A stretch of DNA of 64,000 bases from Flavobacteriales bacterium (GCA_013214975.1 JABSPR010000020.1:1-64000); one strand, 5' to 3'; shown: positions 28,134 to 37,612, counted from the first letter of the stretch. Made by a program: numbers and translations. Notes: generated by a model not told the origin, from the letters alone.

Positions 28134-29696
28134 ATGAAAGCAATTAAGTACCTTTTTTTATTCGCCTTTATTTTCAATACGAGTTTAGCCGTTGCAGATG
28201 AGAAGGCAAATACAGTCGATACCACCTCTATAGATTACAGAATTAACAAAAGTATTACCCCTGTTTCTAATATTATTCAGAAATACGTTTTTTATCCGAT
28301 CTATACAATTGAGGGAGATAGTGAAGATGAGAAAATGGAAATTCCAATTGTCTTGGTGTGGCTAGTTCTAGGTGCACTATTTTTTACTTTCTATTTAAAA
28401 TTTATTAATATTTCGGGGTTTAAATTAGCCATAGACGTTGTTAAAGGGAAATATACTGACCCTAATGATAAAGGAGAAGTATCCCATTTTCAGGCGTTAA
28501 CAACAGCACTGTCGGCAACAGTTGGTTTAGGAAACATTGCAGGAGTTGCCATTGCTATTTCAATAGGTGGGCCGGGTGCTACATTTTGGATGATAATTGC
28601 AGGATTACTTGGTATGTCTTCAAAGTTCGTTGAATGTACCTTGGGAGTTAAGTATAGAACGATCAATGAAAATGGGGAAGTTTCAGGTGGTCCCATGTAT
28701 TATTTGAAAAAGGGATTTGCGCAGAAAGGTAAGAACTGGGGAAGAGCAGGATTATTATTAGGCGGGTTCTTCGCAGTAATGGGGATCGGTGGTTCTTTTG
28801 GTGGTGGAAATATGTTTCAGATTAATCAGGCCACCAAACAATTCGTTGATTTACCAATGATTCAAGGTACGTACCTAGCAGAAAACACTTGGCTTGTAGG
28901 GCTAATTATCTCCTTAATTGTTGGGGTTGTTATTATTGGTGGAATTAAAAGTATCGCTAAAGTAACAGACAAGATTGTTCCTTTTATGTGTGGTATATAC
29001 TGTTTAGCTGCATTGATAGTGTTAGGTGCATACTTTGAAGAAATCCCTTCTGCTATGGGGAAAATATTTAGTGGAGCATTTGGTAATGATGCGGTAATAG
29101 GTGGAGTAGTAGGAGTGATGATTCAGGGGTTTAGGCGTGCCGCTTTTTCAAACGAAGCTGGTATTGGTTCTGCTGCAATTGCTCACTCTGCGGTTAAAAC
29201 TAAAGAGCCAATTACTGAAGGGTTAGTGTCGTTACTCGAACCATTTATTGATACTGTAGTTGTTTGTACTATGACAGCTCTTGTTATTGTAATCACTGGA
29301 GTTTATGATGATCAATCAGGAATGGGAGGCATTGAAATGACATCAAGTGCATTCGAAAGTGTCTTCCCTTGGTTTAAAGGGGTGCTTACTATTGCAGTAG
29401 TACTGTTTGCCTTCTCTACGATGATTTCTTGGTCGTATTACGGAATGAAATGCGTTACCTTCTTATTCGGCGAATCGAAAATTGTGGAGTATTCATATAA
29501 GTTTGTCTTTTGTGTGGTAATCGTAATTGGTTCTTCAATGGAATTAGGTGCTGTGGTCGGTTTCTCAGATGCAATGATATTTTTAATGTGCGTTCCCAAT
29601 ATATTTGGTATGTTAATTTTATCTCCAGGTATTAAAAATGACCTCTCTAGTTTTTTATCACGAATTAAATCGGGAGAGATAAAAACCTATAAATAA
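28134..29696 (+). CDS. Alanine/glycine:cation symporter (AGCS family)
   Basis: A sodium-coupled amino acid importer. The family signature is clear: [20 protein letters not shown] and [20 protein letters not shown] near 120-165, [20 protein letters not shown], and [20 protein letters not shown] near 340-360. About ten helices are visible. Unlike the E. coli type, the N-terminus adds ~75 residues with an apparent signal sequence ([18 protein letters not shown]) before the first core helix, a form seen in this phylum. It has its own promoter box. Confidence 0.93.
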   Translation: MKAIKYLFLFAFIFNTSLAVADEKANTVDTTSIDYRINKSITPVSNIIQKYVFYPIYTIEGDSEDEKMEIPIVLVWLVLGALFFTFYLKFINISGFKLAIDVVKGKYTDPNDKGEVSHFQALTTALSATVGLGNIAGVAIAISIGGPGATFWMIIAGLLGMSSKFVECTLGVKYRTINENGEVSGGPMYYLKKGFAQKGKNWGRAGLLLGGFFAVMGIGGSFGGGNMFQINQATKQFVDLPMIQGTYLAENTWLVGLIISLIVGVVIIGGIKSIAKVTDKIVPFMCGIYCLAALIVLGAYFEEIPSAMGKIFSGAFGNDAVIGGVVGVMIQGFRRAAFSNEAGIGSAAIAHSAVKTKEPITEGLVSLLEPFIDTVVVCTMTALVIVITGVYDDQSGMGGIEMTSSAFESVFPWFKGVLTIAVVLFAFSTMISWSYYGMKCVTFLFGESKIVEYSYKFVFCVVIVIGSSMELGAVVGFSDAMIFLMCVPNIFGMLILSPGIKNDLSSFLSRIKSGEIKTYK

Positions 29697-29708
29697 CATT
29701 CTTCGATC

Positions 29709-29718
29709 TCTCATCTCA
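29709..29718 (+). repeat. TCTCATCTCA, copy 2
   Basis: An exact copy of the decamer found before the DUF2851 gene, here 40 nt before the helix-hairpin-helix gene and 30 bp from copy 3. Confidence 0.4.
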
Positions 29719-29738
29719 TATTTTTCATTTCACTAAAC

Positions 29739-29748
29739 TCTCATCTCA
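29739..29748 (+). repeat. TCTCATCTCA, copy 3
   Basis: An exact copy one base before the GTG start codon at 29750, in the same place relative to the gene as the copy at 24466. Confidence 0.4.
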
Positions 29749-29749
29749 C

Positions 29750-30637
29750 GTGTCGAATAAATTTCTTAAGGCGTATTTTTTCTATTCCGAAAGGGAAAAA
29801 AGCGGAATTCAAGTACTTCTATTTTTAATCGTATTCTTAATTGTTGTGCTGTACTTTAAGAGAGAGGCAGAACCGATTACGATTATAATTGATGAAGATC
29901 AGAAAAAGCCTAAAGTAGAAGCAACGCTTGCTTCATATCAGGAAAAAGAGTCGAAGCCAGAAGTGAAAATGGTAGAGCTTTTTATGTTTGATCCGAATGG
30001 GTTATCTCTTGAAAACTGGCAGAAACTTGGCCTGTCGAAAAAGCAAGCTGCTGTTATTAAAAGATATGAAAGCAAAGGAGGGAAGTTTAGAAGTGAATTA
30101 GATGTGAAAAAAATGTATTGCATCTCAGATAAGAAATATGCTGAACTACTGCCTTATATCAATATCAAAGTAGAAAAAGAGAGAGCAAAATATGTCGATA
30201 ATACCAAACCAAAGTTTGTTAAAGAGAAAAAAACTCTTGAAATTTTCGAGATAAATTCTTGCGATACAAATCAATTACAGTCTCTCAGGGGGATTGGTCC
30301 CGTTTTGTCGAAACGAATAATAAAATACAGAGAGAGTTTGGGAGGATTTAGGAGCTTAGGCCAGCTCAACGAAATCTATGGTTTAGATTCAGGCTTAGTG
30401 AATAAAATATCATTACGCCTTCATGTTGATCTTGATAAAGTAGAAATGATTAAGATTGCCCAAACTGATATCAAGCGCTTATCTAAGCATCCATATATAA
30501 ACTATAACCAATCAAGGGCGATTTATAACTATTTTCAAGCTCATTCGGAAATGGTCAATGTTATTGAGTTGAGCAACATCGTAATTATCGACAGCTTGGC
30601 ATTTGAAAGAATGAAGCCATATATAAGCCTGAAGTGA
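29750..30637 (+). CDS. Membrane-anchored helix-hairpin-helix protein (ComEA-like)
   Basis: The 295-residue protein has a membrane helix at about 20-38 (IQVLLFLIVFLIVVLYF) and then helix-hairpin-helix units: one around 85-140 (LGLSKKQAAVIKRYESKGGK), a well-conserved one around 165-225 (EINSCDTNQLQSLRGIGP, then LSKRIIKYRESLGGF), and a weaker third. Such domains bind DNA without sequence preference; in ComEA they take up DNA in the periplasm. Tethered HhH proteins of this type are common in Bacteroidetes. Start is GTG 29750; no ATG lies upstream in frame near it. Confidence 0.85.
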   Translation: MSNKFLKAYFFYSEREKSGIQVLLFLIVFLIVVLYFKREAEPITIIIDEDQKKPKVEATLASYQEKESKPEVKMVELFMFDPNGLSLENWQKLGLSKKQAAVIKRYESKGGKFRSELDVKKMYCISDKKYAELLPYINIKVEKERAKYVDNTKPKFVKEKKTLEIFEINSCDTNQLQSLRGIGPVLSKRIIKYRESLGGFRSLGQLNEIYGLDSGLVNKISLRLHVDLDKVEMIKIAQTDIKRLSKHPYINYNQSRAIYNYFQAHSEMVNVIELSNIVIIDSLAFERMKPYISLK

Positions 30638-30951
30638 ACTCTATTATGTAATTGTTCTTTAGGATTTTGGGTGGTAACAAAGCTGATATAAACACAAATG
30701 TGATTCCCTGCTATATAGTAGAGAGGCTTGGTGTCCCGAAACTTCGGGAGGTTAGGGGGAGAGTCAATCCTTAGATAATCAACTAGTACCACAACAAACA
30801 GCATCTTTCTACGTATGAATTTGTAGGAGCGTATAAGTGCGTAGGGACTAAAATTTTGGAGCTACTCTTCAAATGAATTCTCAATTCGGAAATTCCCAAT
30901 CAATAATCCACCAAGTATAATTTATACCGCTTACACTTAAAATAAATTATT
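30638..30951. other. 314-bp intergenic region with a short palindrome
   Basis: Nothing coding is convincing here. It holds the 7-bp inverted repeat TCCCGAA-AC-TTCGGGA (30734-30749), followed by a purine-rich GGAGGTTAGGGGGAGAG. No promoter box of the TAnnTTTG type and no T run was found. Confidence 0.5.
30734..30749. repeat. Inverted repeat TCCCGAAACTTCGGGA
   Basis: A 7-bp perfect stem with a 2-nt gap in a noncoding patch. It could be a dispersed palindromic (REP-like) unit; only one copy is seen in the window. Confidence 0.35.
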
Positions 30952-31410
30952 ATGATGAATTCAGATATAGAAATGTTGAGTCTTATTGTTAAAAGGAGAA
31001 TTGCAGAAACTTCACTTTACTTAGATTCGATTCAAAGAAATGCAACAATGATTTTGAAGAGTCAAAAGGGCATACACAACAAAATGCGCAATACAAGTAG
31101 AAAGAACATTAGTTCAAACATTAACCAAGCAATGGGAAGTCTTTCTAACTATGGGAAAACAAACATATTGATTAAGCGTGTTCACCAAATAATGCAAACA
31201 TGCACTTATTGGAAAACGATTCAGAAATTTTTGCCAATAATTATTATCGACAAGCCTGTAATAAATTCAACACCTTTGGAAGTTACATCTATTGCTCCGA
31301 TGAGTCAGGAAGTGAGACTTTTAGGAATGCTGCAAAAAGGGCTGAAAAGAATAGGAGAACATTCTCTATCTCATTTTGTTGAAAATGAATTATTGATAGT
31401 CAAATCTTAA
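30952..31410 (+). CDS. Hypothetical protein, possibly degenerate
   Basis: An open frame of 152 codons with ATG-ATG start. I do not recognise it. Residues 1-90 are basic and helical (SLIVKRRIAETSLYLDSIQR, NKMRNTSRKNISSNINQAMG); the rest has a hydrophobic KFLPIIIIDKPVI. A second frame over 31200-31382 gives a hydrophilic, Cys- and aromatic-containing peptide (NDSEIFANNYYRQACNKFN) that looks at least as natural, so a frameshift or a nonfunctional gene is possible. It has no close neighbours in its transcription unit. Confidence 0.35.
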   Translation: MMNSDIEMLSLIVKRRIAETSLYLDSIQRNATMILKSQKGIHNKMRNTSRKNISSNINQAMGSLSNYGKTNILIKRVHQIMQTCTYWKTIQKFLPIIIIDKPVINSTPLEVTSIAPMSQEVRLLGMLQKGLKRIGEHSLSHFVENELLIVKS

Positions 31411-31463
31411 TAGTAACTTTCTCCGAATTAAGCAGTAAGTATCTACAACATTCAATCCGTAAA

Positions 31464-32606
31464 ATGAACTTCGAACTTTCAGAAAACCAACTCATGGTTG
31501 CCGACATGATTAGAAAATTTGGCAACAAACATATCCGTCCTAATATTATGAAATGGGATGAAGCACAAGAATTTCCTATTCCATTATTTAAAGAGTTAGG
31601 AAAGCTAGGCTTAATGGGCGTGGTATTACCCGAAGAATATGGTGGATCAGGATTCAATTACAAAGAATATGTAACCGTTGTTTCCGAAGTATCTAAAATT
31701 TGTGGATCTATAGGATTGTCATTAGCAGCCCATAATTCTTTGTGTTCAGGTCATATTTATCAATTCGGAAATGATGAGCAAAAGAAACGCTGGCTTCCTA
31801 AGTTGGCAAGTGCCGAATGGATTGGTGCATGGGGTTTAACCGAGCCATCATCAGGTTCCGATGCTGGTGGAATGATCTCGAAAGCAGTTAAGGATGGAGA
31901 TCATTGGGTGCTTAATGGAACTAAGACATTTATCACTCACGGTATTTCATCCGACATTGCGGTTGTTATTATGCGTACGGGAGAAAAAGGAGATTCTCAT
32001 GCTATGACGGCTTTTGTAGTTGAAAGAGGAACTGAAGGCTTTGCAGGTGGGAAAAAATTGGATAAGCTTGGTATGAGGGCTTCGGAAACTTCTGAAATGA
32101 TTTTCACCGATTGTAGAATTCATAAGGACAGCGTGATTGGTGAAGTAGGCGAAGGATTCATTCAGGCATTAAAATTACTTGAAGGAGGCAGGATTTCAAT
32201 TGCTGCCCTAGGATTGGGCATTGCAAAGGGTGCATACGAGGCTGCGGTTAAATATTCAAAAGAACGTGAGCAATTTGGTAAACCAATATCTGCTTTTCAA
32301 GGCATATCGTTTAAATTGGCCGAAATGTCGATGGAAGTCGAAGCTGCCGAACTATTAGTATATCGGGCTGCAGATTTAAAAGATAGGGGACAAATAGTGA
32401 TTAAAGAATCAGCAATTGCTAAATGCTATTGTGGTACAGCGGCAGTAAATGTATCCAACGAAGCTGTTCAGATATTTGGAGGATATGGCTATACAAAGGA
32501 GTTTCCTGTAGAAAAGTTTTACCGAGATTCTAAATTGTGTACAATAGGAGAAGGAACGACAGAAATACAAAAAATGGTAATTGCTAAACAAATATTAAAG
32601 GACTAG
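31464..32606 (+). CDS. Acyl-CoA dehydrogenase
   Basis: An FAD enzyme that oxidises acyl-CoA to the trans-2-enoyl form. Family motifs: GAWGLTEPSSGSDAGGM (about 129-145, FAD and substrate contacts), WVLNGTKTFITHG (about 152-164), REQFGKPISAFQGISF (about 271-286), and GGYGYTKEFPVEKFYRDSK with GEGTTEIQKMVIAKQIL at the end; the Glu of GEGT is in the position of the catalytic base of short-chain/branched-chain enzymes. Full length at 380 residues. Chain-length preference cannot be read from sequence alone. Confidence 0.95.
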   Translation: MNFELSENQLMVADMIRKFGNKHIRPNIMKWDEAQEFPIPLFKELGKLGLMGVVLPEEYGGSGFNYKEYVTVVSEVSKICGSIGLSLAAHNSLCSGHIYQFGNDEQKKRWLPKLASAEWIGAWGLTEPSSGSDAGGMISKAVKDGDHWVLNGTKTFITHGISSDIAVVIMRTGEKGDSHAMTAFVVERGTEGFAGGKKLDKLGMRASETSEMIFTDCRIHKDSVIGEVGEGFIQALKLLEGGRISIAALGLGIAKGAYEAAVKYSKEREQFGKPISAFQGISFKLAEMSMEVEAAELLVYRAADLKDRGQIVIKESAIAKCYCGTAAVNVSNEAVQIFGGYGYTKEFPVEKFYRDSKLCTIGEGTTEIQKMVIAKQILKD

Positions 32607-32627
32607 TAGAAAGTCTTGAAAAAATAT

Positions 32628-32635
32628 TACATTTG
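32628..32635 (+). promoter_or_regulatory. -7 promoter box of rpsU
   Basis: TACATTTG, exact TAnnTTTG, 20 nt before the rpsU ATG. No TTTG at 19 bp. Confidence 0.5.
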
Positions 32636-32655
32636 CGCCACTCAAAAAACGAGAT

Positions 32656-32847
32656 ATGTTAATTATACCAGTAAAAGAAGGAGAACCAGTAGAAAGAGCC
32701 TTAAAGAGATTTAAGAAGAAATTCGAGAAGACTGGAGTGATGAAACAAGTGCGAGAGCGCAAGCAATTCACAAAAAAGTCTGTAATCATAAGAAAGCAAA
32801 GAGCTAAAGCAGCATACGTACAGCAATTGAGACAAAACGAGGAATAG
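32656..32847 (+). CDS. rpsU: 30S ribosomal protein S21
   Basis: A 63-residue basic protein with the S21 pattern: PVKEGEPVERALKRFKKKFE, then KTGVMKQVRERKQF and a Lys/Arg-rich C-terminus. S21 sits near the anti-Shine-Dalgarno end of 16S rRNA. In Bacteroidetes, where most genes lack Shine-Dalgarno sequences, S21 is part of the pocket that hides the anti-SD. It lies 34 bp before xerC. Confidence 0.95.
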   Translation: MLIIPVKEGEPVERALKRFKKKFEKTGVMKQVRERKQFTKKSVIIRKQRAKAAYVQQLRQNEE

Positions 32848-32881
32848 CGTACTTTAGTAAAAGTATTCCTTATTTTGTTAT

Positions 32882-33763
32882 ATGCATCAAGAAAAGTTCC
32901 TTGAGTACCTAAGAGTAGAGAAGCGTTATTCTGAACGCACTTTGGTTTCGTATGGAACCGACCTACGACAGTTTAAAGTATATCTAAAAGATTTCTTCGA
33001 AACGGAAGAAATCACCGACGTTAATCACATGATGATTCGCAGTTGGATTGTTGAACTCATAGAAAATGAGATTTCAACAAAAAGCGTAAATCGCAAAATC
33101 GCGACGTTAAACACTTACTATAAGTTTTTATTAAAAGAGCAAAAAATTGAGTTGAATCCGATGCTCAAGATAATTGCACCAAAAATGTCGAAACGGTTGC
33201 CTGTTTTTGTAGAAGAAAAGGCAATGGAAGAGCTATTTGAAGAAATGGAGTTTGCTGACGACTTTAATGGGGTTTTGGATAAGTTGGTTTTAGAATTATT
33301 TTATGCAACAGGAATTAGGCTTTCAGAACTTATAAACATAAAAAGAATAAATGTTGATCAGGCTAACTCATCGATTAAAGTATTAGGAAAAAGAAATAAG
33401 GAAAGAATCATCCCGATTAACAAATTATTGCTCGAATCGATCCGGGATTTTGAATTAAAAAAAGGGGAAATAGAAATAATTGACCCTGAATATTTATTTG
33501 TTGACGCTTTAGGAAAAAAATTATACGAAAAAAAAGTCTATAGAATTGTTACAAAATACCTTAATATGGTGACTACATTGTCAAAGAAAAGTCCACATGT
33601 TTTAAGGCATACATTTGCAACACACATGTTAAATAATGGCGCTGATATAAACGCAATCAAGGAGTTACTTGGTCATGCAAATTTAGCCGCAACGCAAGTA
33701 TATGCGAGTAATTCTATAGAACGTTTAAAGAATGTACACAAGCAAGCACATCCAAGGGGATGA
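32882..33763 (+). CDS. xerC: Tyrosine recombinase XerC/XerD family
   Basis: Resolves chromosome dimers at dif. The N-terminal SAM-like DNA-binding domain (1-90) is followed by the catalytic domain with the full set Arg146 (ATGIRLSEL), Lys170, His239-x-x-Arg242 (PHVLRHTFATHM), His265 (ELLGHANLAATQVY) and nucleophile Tyr274. At 293 residues it is a normal Xer protein. The place after rpsU and before the tRNA-tuf block is the usual one in Flavobacteria; the gene for a hibernation-promoting factor often found after it is absent here. Confidence 0.9.
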   Translation: MHQEKFLEYLRVEKRYSERTLVSYGTDLRQFKVYLKDFFETEEITDVNHMMIRSWIVELIENEISTKSVNRKIATLNTYYKFLLKEQKIELNPMLKIIAPKMSKRLPVFVEEKAMEELFEEMEFADDFNGVLDKLVLELFYATGIRLSELINIKRINVDQANSSIKVLGKRNKERIIPINKLLLESIRDFELKKGEIEIIDPEYLFVDALGKKLYEKKVYRIVTKYLNMVTTLSKKSPHVLRHTFATHMLNNGADINAIKELLGHANLAATQVYASNSIERLKNVHKQAHPRG

Positions 33764-33802
33764 AATTATTTTCATGATCTGTCTCAAATTAATTTCATAT
33801 GC

Positions 33803-33833
33803 TTTGGTTATATATAAATCTTTATTACATTTG
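33803..33833 (+). promoter_or_regulatory. Promoter of the tRNA-tuf operon, TTTG-N19-TACATTTG
   Basis: TTTG 33803-33806, exactly 19 bp, TACATTTG 33826-33833: a perfect Bacteroidetes promoter, ~50 nt upstream of the first tRNA, fitting a highly expressed operon. Confidence 0.75.
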
Positions 33834-33883
33834 CACTCCTTTTTTTGAGGGGAAAGTATGTGTAAAAGCATGGAAAATACGTT

Positions 33884-33957
33884 GCCGATGTAGCTCAGCT
33901 GGCTAGAGCAGCTGATTTGTAATCAGCAGGTCGGGGGTTCGACTCCCTCCATCGGCT
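33884..33957 (+). tRNA. tRNA-Thr (anticodon TGT)
   Basis: Acceptor GCCGATG pairs with CATCGGC, D-arm TAGCTCAGCTGG, anticodon stem GCTGA/TCAGC with loop TTTGTAA, T-arm GGGGGTTCGACTCCC. CCA is not encoded. Confidence 0.95.
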
Positions 33958-33990
33958 CACGTTCTTTTATAGATTGAAATAAAAAGAGTA

Positions 33991-34072
33991 GGGGAGATAC
34001 TCAAGCGGCCAACGAGGACAGACTGTAAATCTGTTGGTTTTACCTTCGAAGGTTCGAATCCTTCTCTCCCCA
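33991..34072 (+). tRNA. tRNA-Tyr (anticodon GTA)
   Basis: Acceptor GGGGAGA/TCTCCCC, anticodon stem ACAGA/TCTGT with loop CTGTAAA, a long variable arm as in bacterial tRNA-Tyr, T-loop GGTTCGAATCC. CCA is not encoded. Confidence 0.95.
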
Positions 34073-34086
34073 CTGAAGAAGGTATT

Positions 34087-34160
34087 GCGGGAGTAGCTCA
34101 GCTGGCTAGAGCATCAGCCTTCCAAGCTGAGGGTCGCGGGTTCGAATCCCGTCTCCCGCT
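34087..34160 (+). tRNA. tRNA-Gly (anticodon TCC)
   Basis: Acceptor GCGGGAG/CTCCCGC, anticodon stem TCAGC/GCTGA with loop CTTCCAA, T-arm GCGGGTTCGAATCCCGT. CCA is not encoded. Confidence 0.95.
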
Positions 34161-34183
34161 CAAAAATAATATCGGTTAGGTAA

Positions 34184-34255
34184 GCCGATGTAGCTCAGGG
34201 GTAGAGCGTTTCCTTGGTAAGGAAGAGGTCAGGGGTTCAATTCCCCTCATTGGCT
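34184..34255 (+). tRNA. tRNA-Thr (anticodon GGT)
   Basis: Acceptor GCCGATG/CATTGGC with one G-U pair, anticodon loop TTGGTAA, T-arm GGGGTTCAATTCCCC. The 5' end is the same as in the first tRNA-Thr of the cluster. CCA is not encoded. Confidence 0.95.
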
Positions 34256-34353
34256 CTTATTAAAGGGCGCGCGGAAAGTAGAGGTAGAAAGAAAGAATAG
34301 AGAAATTAGAGTAATTAAGTAATAAGTAACATTAACAATAAACATTTAAGATC

Positions 34354-35541
34354 ATGGCAAAGGAAAATTTTGATAGGTCAAAACCACACCTTAATATAGG
34401 TACAATTGGTCACGTTGACCACGGTAAAACAACTTTGACTGCAGCGATTACTTCGGTATTGGCTTCTATGGGTTTAGCAGAGAAAAAAGCTTTCGATTCA
34501 ATAGATATGGCTCCTGAGGAAAAAGAAAGGGGTATTACTATTAATACTGCTCACGTAGAGTATTCTACTGGAGCAAGACATTATGCTCACGTAGATTGTC
34601 CTGGTCACGCTGATTATGTTAAGAACATGGTTACTGGTGCTGCTCAAATGGATGGTGCGATATTAGTTGTTGCGGCAACGGATGGTCCTATGCCACAAAC
34701 AAGAGAGCATATCTTATTAGCTCGTCAAGTTGGGGTACCTAGTCTTGTTGTTTTCATGAACAAAGTAGATTTAGTTGATGATGATGAGTTGTTAGAATTG
34801 GTTGAGATGGAAGTGAGAGAATTACTTTCTTTCTACGATTACGACGGAGATAATATTCCTGTGATTCAGGGTTCTGCACTTGCAGGATTGGAGGGAACTG
34901 AAGGTGGTATTGCAAGTGTTATGGAATTAATGGATGCAGTTGATAATCATATTCCACTTCCAATAAGAGAAGTTGATAAGGATTTCTTAATGCCAGTTGA
35001 AGATGTATTCTCTATTACAGGTAGAGGTACTGTTGCAACAGGAAGAATTGAATCTGGAGTTATTAATTCAGGTGAAGCTGTGGATATCTTAGGATTTGGT
35101 GCTGAGAAATTGACAAGTACTGTTACAGGTGTTGAGATGTTCAGGAAAATTCTTGATAGAGGTGAAGCTGGCGATAACGTTGGTCTTTTATTAAGAGGTA
35201 TTGAAAAAGAGCATATCAAAAGAGGTATGGTAATCGTTAAACCTGGTACTGTTAAAACACATACTGAGTTTAAAGCAGAAGCTTATATCTTGAAAAAAGA
35301 AGAAGGTGGACGTCATACACCATTTCATAACAAATACCGACCTCAATTTTACTTAAGAACGACAGATGTTACTGGTGAGATCTTCTTAGAAGAAGGAAGA
35401 GAAATGGTAATGCCTGGAGATAACTTAACTATCATAGTTAAATTAATTGCTCCTGTTGCATTAAGCAAAGGATTAAGATTTGCAATTAGAGAAGGTGGAC
35501 GAACTGTTGGAGCAGGTCAAGTAACTGAGATCATAAAATAA
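34354..35541 (+). CDS. tuf: Translation elongation factor Tu
   Basis: Brings aminoacyl-tRNA to the ribosome. GTPase motifs: GHVDHGKT (19-26), the effector region with [20 protein letters not shown] (about 81-88), NKVD (about 136-139) and GSAL. Domains 2 and 3 follow, with [13 protein letters not shown] and the C-terminal [19 protein letters not shown]. At 395 residues it is full length. It is flanked by tRNA genes in a shared transcript; the 98-nt leader after the last tRNA is purine-rich without a Shine-Dalgarno sequence. Confidence 0.98.
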   Translation: MAKENFDRSKPHLNIGTIGHVDHGKTTLTAAITSVLASMGLAEKKAFDSIDMAPEEKERGITINTAHVEYSTGARHYAHVDCPGHADYVKNMVTGAAQMDGAILVVAATDGPMPQTREHILLARQVGVPSLVVFMNKVDLVDDDELLELVEMEVRELLSFYDYDGDNIPVIQGSALAGLEGTEGGIASVMELMDAVDNHIPLPIREVDKDFLMPVEDVFSITGRGTVATGRIESGVINSGEAVDILGFGAEKLTSTVTGVEMFRKILDRGEAGDNVGLLLRGIEKEHIKRGMVIVKPGTVKTHTEFKAEAYILKKEEGGRHTPFHNKYRPQFYLRTTDVTGEIFLEEGREMVMPGDNLTIIVKLIAPVALSKGLRFAIREGGRTVGAGQVTEIIK

Positions 35542-35586
35542 TAACAACTAGTACTTTGCTTAAGTGATTTTTCACTTAAGTACTGT

Positions 35587-35659
35587 ACGGGTGTGGCTCA
35601 ATTGGTAGAGTAGTGGTCTCCAAAACCATTGGTTGCAGGTTCGAGTCCTGCCACCCGTG
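35587..35659 (+). tRNA. tRNA-Trp (anticodon CCA)
   Basis: Acceptor ACGGGTG/CACCCGT, D-arm TGGCTCAATTGG, anticodon loop CTCCAAA, T-arm GCAGGTTCGAGTCCTGC. Located between tuf and secE; CCA is not encoded. Confidence 0.95.
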
Positions 35660-35676
35660 CAAAAGAACAAATAACG

Positions 35677-35868
35677 ATGGGACTGAATACCTATTTTAAA
35701 GCGACATGGGACGAGTTAGTCAACAAAGTGTCATGGCCAACATGGCAAGAATTGCAGAGTAGCGCAATTGTGGTTATGGTTGCATCGTTGATTATTGCAT
35801 TGATCATTGGAATGATGGATAAATCTTTTAGCACTATCATGCAGATGTTTTACGACATGATGAGCTAA
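35677..35868 (+). CDS. secE: Preprotein translocase subunit SecE
   Basis: A 63-residue single-helix SecE: cytosolic amphipathic [20 protein letters not shown], the conserved Val-Ser-Trp-Pro hinge, then the membrane helix [19 protein letters not shown]. It clamps SecY in the Sec channel. The start is ATG 35677; the frame is open further upstream but only through the tRNA-Trp gene. It is followed by nusG at 16 bp, the usual pairing. Confidence 0.95.
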   Translation: MGLNTYFKATWDELVNKVSWPTWQELQSSAIVVMVASLIIALIIGMMDKSFSTIMQMFYDMMS

Positions 35869-35884
35869 TTACTTACGATTATTA

Positions 35885-36451
35885 ATGACTGAAGAAGTTA
35901 AAATAGAAACCTCAAATAAAAAATGGTACGTAGTGCGTGCTATTAGTGGGAAGGAAAAGAAAGTTAAAGCTTATATAGAGCTTGAGATTTCTCGTCTGAA
36001 GATGACTAAATATGTTGGTCAGATTCTTATTCCTACAGAAAAGGTCTATCAGATAAGGAAAGGAAAGAAAGTTAGCAAGGAGCGAAATTTTTTCCCTGGT
36101 TATATTCTTATTGAAGCGGAATTGGTTGGAGAGATTGTTTTTGCAATTAAAAATGTAACCAATGTTATTGGATTTTTGGGAACTAAAGCTGGAGACCCAG
36201 TTCCATTAAGACAAACTGAGGTTAATAGAATATTAGGAAAGGTTGATGAAATGGCTGAAACTGCTGAAATAATGAATATTCCATTCATTGTTGGTGAGTC
36301 AGTTAAAGTCATCGACGGTCCGTTTAGTAGCTTCTCGGGTACGATTGAAGAAATTAATGAGGAGAAGAAGAAACTTAAAGTGATGGTTAAGATTTTCGGT
36401 AGAAAAACACCATTGGAGTTAAGCTATATGCAGGTTGAAAAAGAAATGTAA
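35885..36451 (+). CDS. nusG: Transcription termination/antitermination protein NusG
   Basis: Binds RNA polymerase and links it to Rho and ribosomes. The 188-residue protein has the NGN domain (about 10-115: [20 protein letters not shown], then [24 protein letters not shown]) and a KOW domain at the end (about 140-185: [20 protein letters not shown], the standard G-x-V-x-DGPF-x-x-F-x-G pattern). Normal size. Confidence 0.97.
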   Translation: MTEEVKIETSNKKWYVVRAISGKEKKVKAYIELEISRLKMTKYVGQILIPTEKVYQIRKGKKVSKERNFFPGYILIEAELVGEIVFAIKNVTNVIGFLGTKAGDPVPLRQTEVNRILGKVDEMAETAEIMNIPFIVGESVKVIDGPFSSFSGTIEEINEEKKKLKVMVKIFGRKTPLELSYMQVEKEM

Positions 36452-36463
36452 TCAAAAGATAAA

Positions 36464-36901
36464 ATGGCAAAGGTAGTATCAGCGTTAATTAAATTGCAAA
36501 TTAAAGGAGGAAGTGCAAACCCTTCACCACCAGTAGGACCTGCTCTTGGAGCAAAAGGTGTGAATATCATGGATTTTTGCAAGCAATTTAATGCAAGAAC
36601 AGAAGATAAGAGAGGTAAGATTGTACCTGCAGTTATTACGGTATATGCAGATAAATCGTTTGATTTTGTAATCAAAACTCCTCCTGCAGCAATAGAATTG
36701 AAAGAGGCTCTTAAGTTAAAGTCTGGATCTTCAGAACCTAATAGAATTAAAGTTGGGTCTGTTACTTGGGATCAGATTAGAACTATTGCTGAAATGAAAA
36801 TGACAGATTTGAATGCTTTTAAAATAGAGTCGGCAATGAAGATGGTTGCAGGTACAGCTCGTAGTATGGGGATCAACGTAAAAGGTGCTAAACCGTTTTA
36901 A
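36464..36901 (+). CDS. rplK: 50S ribosomal protein L11
   Basis: The 145-residue protein has the proline-rich N-terminal domain ([20 protein letters not shown]) and the C-terminal rRNA-binding domain ([20 protein letters not shown], ending [12 protein letters not shown]). It forms part of the GTPase-associated centre. The gene sits 12 bp after nusG and 21 bp before rplA. Confidence 0.98.
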   Translation: MAKVVSALIKLQIKGGSANPSPPVGPALGAKGVNIMDFCKQFNARTEDKRGKIVPAVITVYADKSFDFVIKTPPAAIELKEALKLKSGSSEPNRIKVGSVTWDQIRTIAEMKMTDLNAFKIESAMKMVAGTARSMGINVKGAKPF

Positions 36902-36922
36902 GAATAGATAGAATTAATTCTG

Positions 36923-37612
36923 ATGGCTAGATTAACAAAAAAGAAAAAAGAGGCGCAAGGTAAATACGATGCTGAAAAGCAATATTCGTTACTTGAGGCT
37001 GCTGGAATAGTAAAGGATATTACTAATACAAACTTTGATTCAAGCATTGAAATAAGTGTTCGGTTAAATGTAAATCCAACAAAGGCAAATGAAATGGTAA
37101 GAGGTAATGTTGCTCTTCCTCATGGTCTTGGTAAGGAAGTTACAGTTTTAGTATTATGTACTCCAGACAAGGAAGAGGAAGCTAAAGCAGCTGGTGCTGA
37201 TTTTGTTGGGTTGGATGATTATATTGAGAAGATCAGAGGTGGTTGGACAGATATTGATTCAATTATTACTATGCCTAGCATAATGGGTAAAATTGGCGCA
37301 TTAGGAAAAGTTTTAGGACCACGTGGATTAATGCCTAACCCTAAAACAGGTACAGTTACAATGGAAGTTGGGAAGGCTGTTACTGCAATTAAAGCGGGTA
37401 AGATTGATTTTAAAGTAGATAAAACTGGGATTATTCATTCTGCTGTTGGAAAGGCTTCTTTTGATAAAGAAAAAATTTCTGAGAATGCAAATGAGCTTAT
37501 TCAAACTATTATTAAGTTGAAGCCTGCATCTACAAAGGGTATTTACATTAAAAGTTTATCAATGTGTAGTACGATGAGTACTTCTGTCTCGGTTGACACG
37601 AAAACATTGTAA
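36923..37612 (+). CDS. rplA: 50S ribosomal protein L1
   Basis: A 229-residue L1 of the ribosome E-site stalk: basic N-terminus, [20 protein letters not shown], then the central domain with [20 protein letters not shown] and [14 protein letters not shown]. In other bacteria L1 represses its own operon by binding a leader; the spaces here (21 bp before, 22 bp after) leave no room for such a leader inside the cluster. Confidence 0.98.
   Translation: MARLTKKKKEAQGKYDAEKQYSLLEAAGIVKDITNTNFDSSIEISVRLNVNPTKANEMVRGNVALPHGLGKEVTVLVLCTPDKEEEAKAAGADFVGLDDYIEKIRGGWTDIDSIITMPSIMGKIGALGKVLGPRGLMPNPKTGTVTMEVGKAVTAIKAGKIDFKVDKTGIIHSAVGKASFDKEKISENANELIQTIIKLKPASTKGIYIKSLSMCSTMSTSVSVDTKTL

Noticed and set aside
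30541..30804. Minus-strand 87-codon frame across the end of the helix-hairpin-helix gene
   Set aside because: It mostly overlaps a well-supported gene on the other strand and has no recognisable domain.
31200..31382. Separate 60-codon gene in another frame of the hypothetical gene
   Set aside because: It looks protein-like but is too short, has no independent start context and no known family; kept only as a note on possible frameshift.
35629..35676. Extended N-terminus of SecE starting in the tRNA-Trp gene
   Set aside because: The extra 16 codons are the tRNA sequence; ATG 35677 fits SecE proteins.
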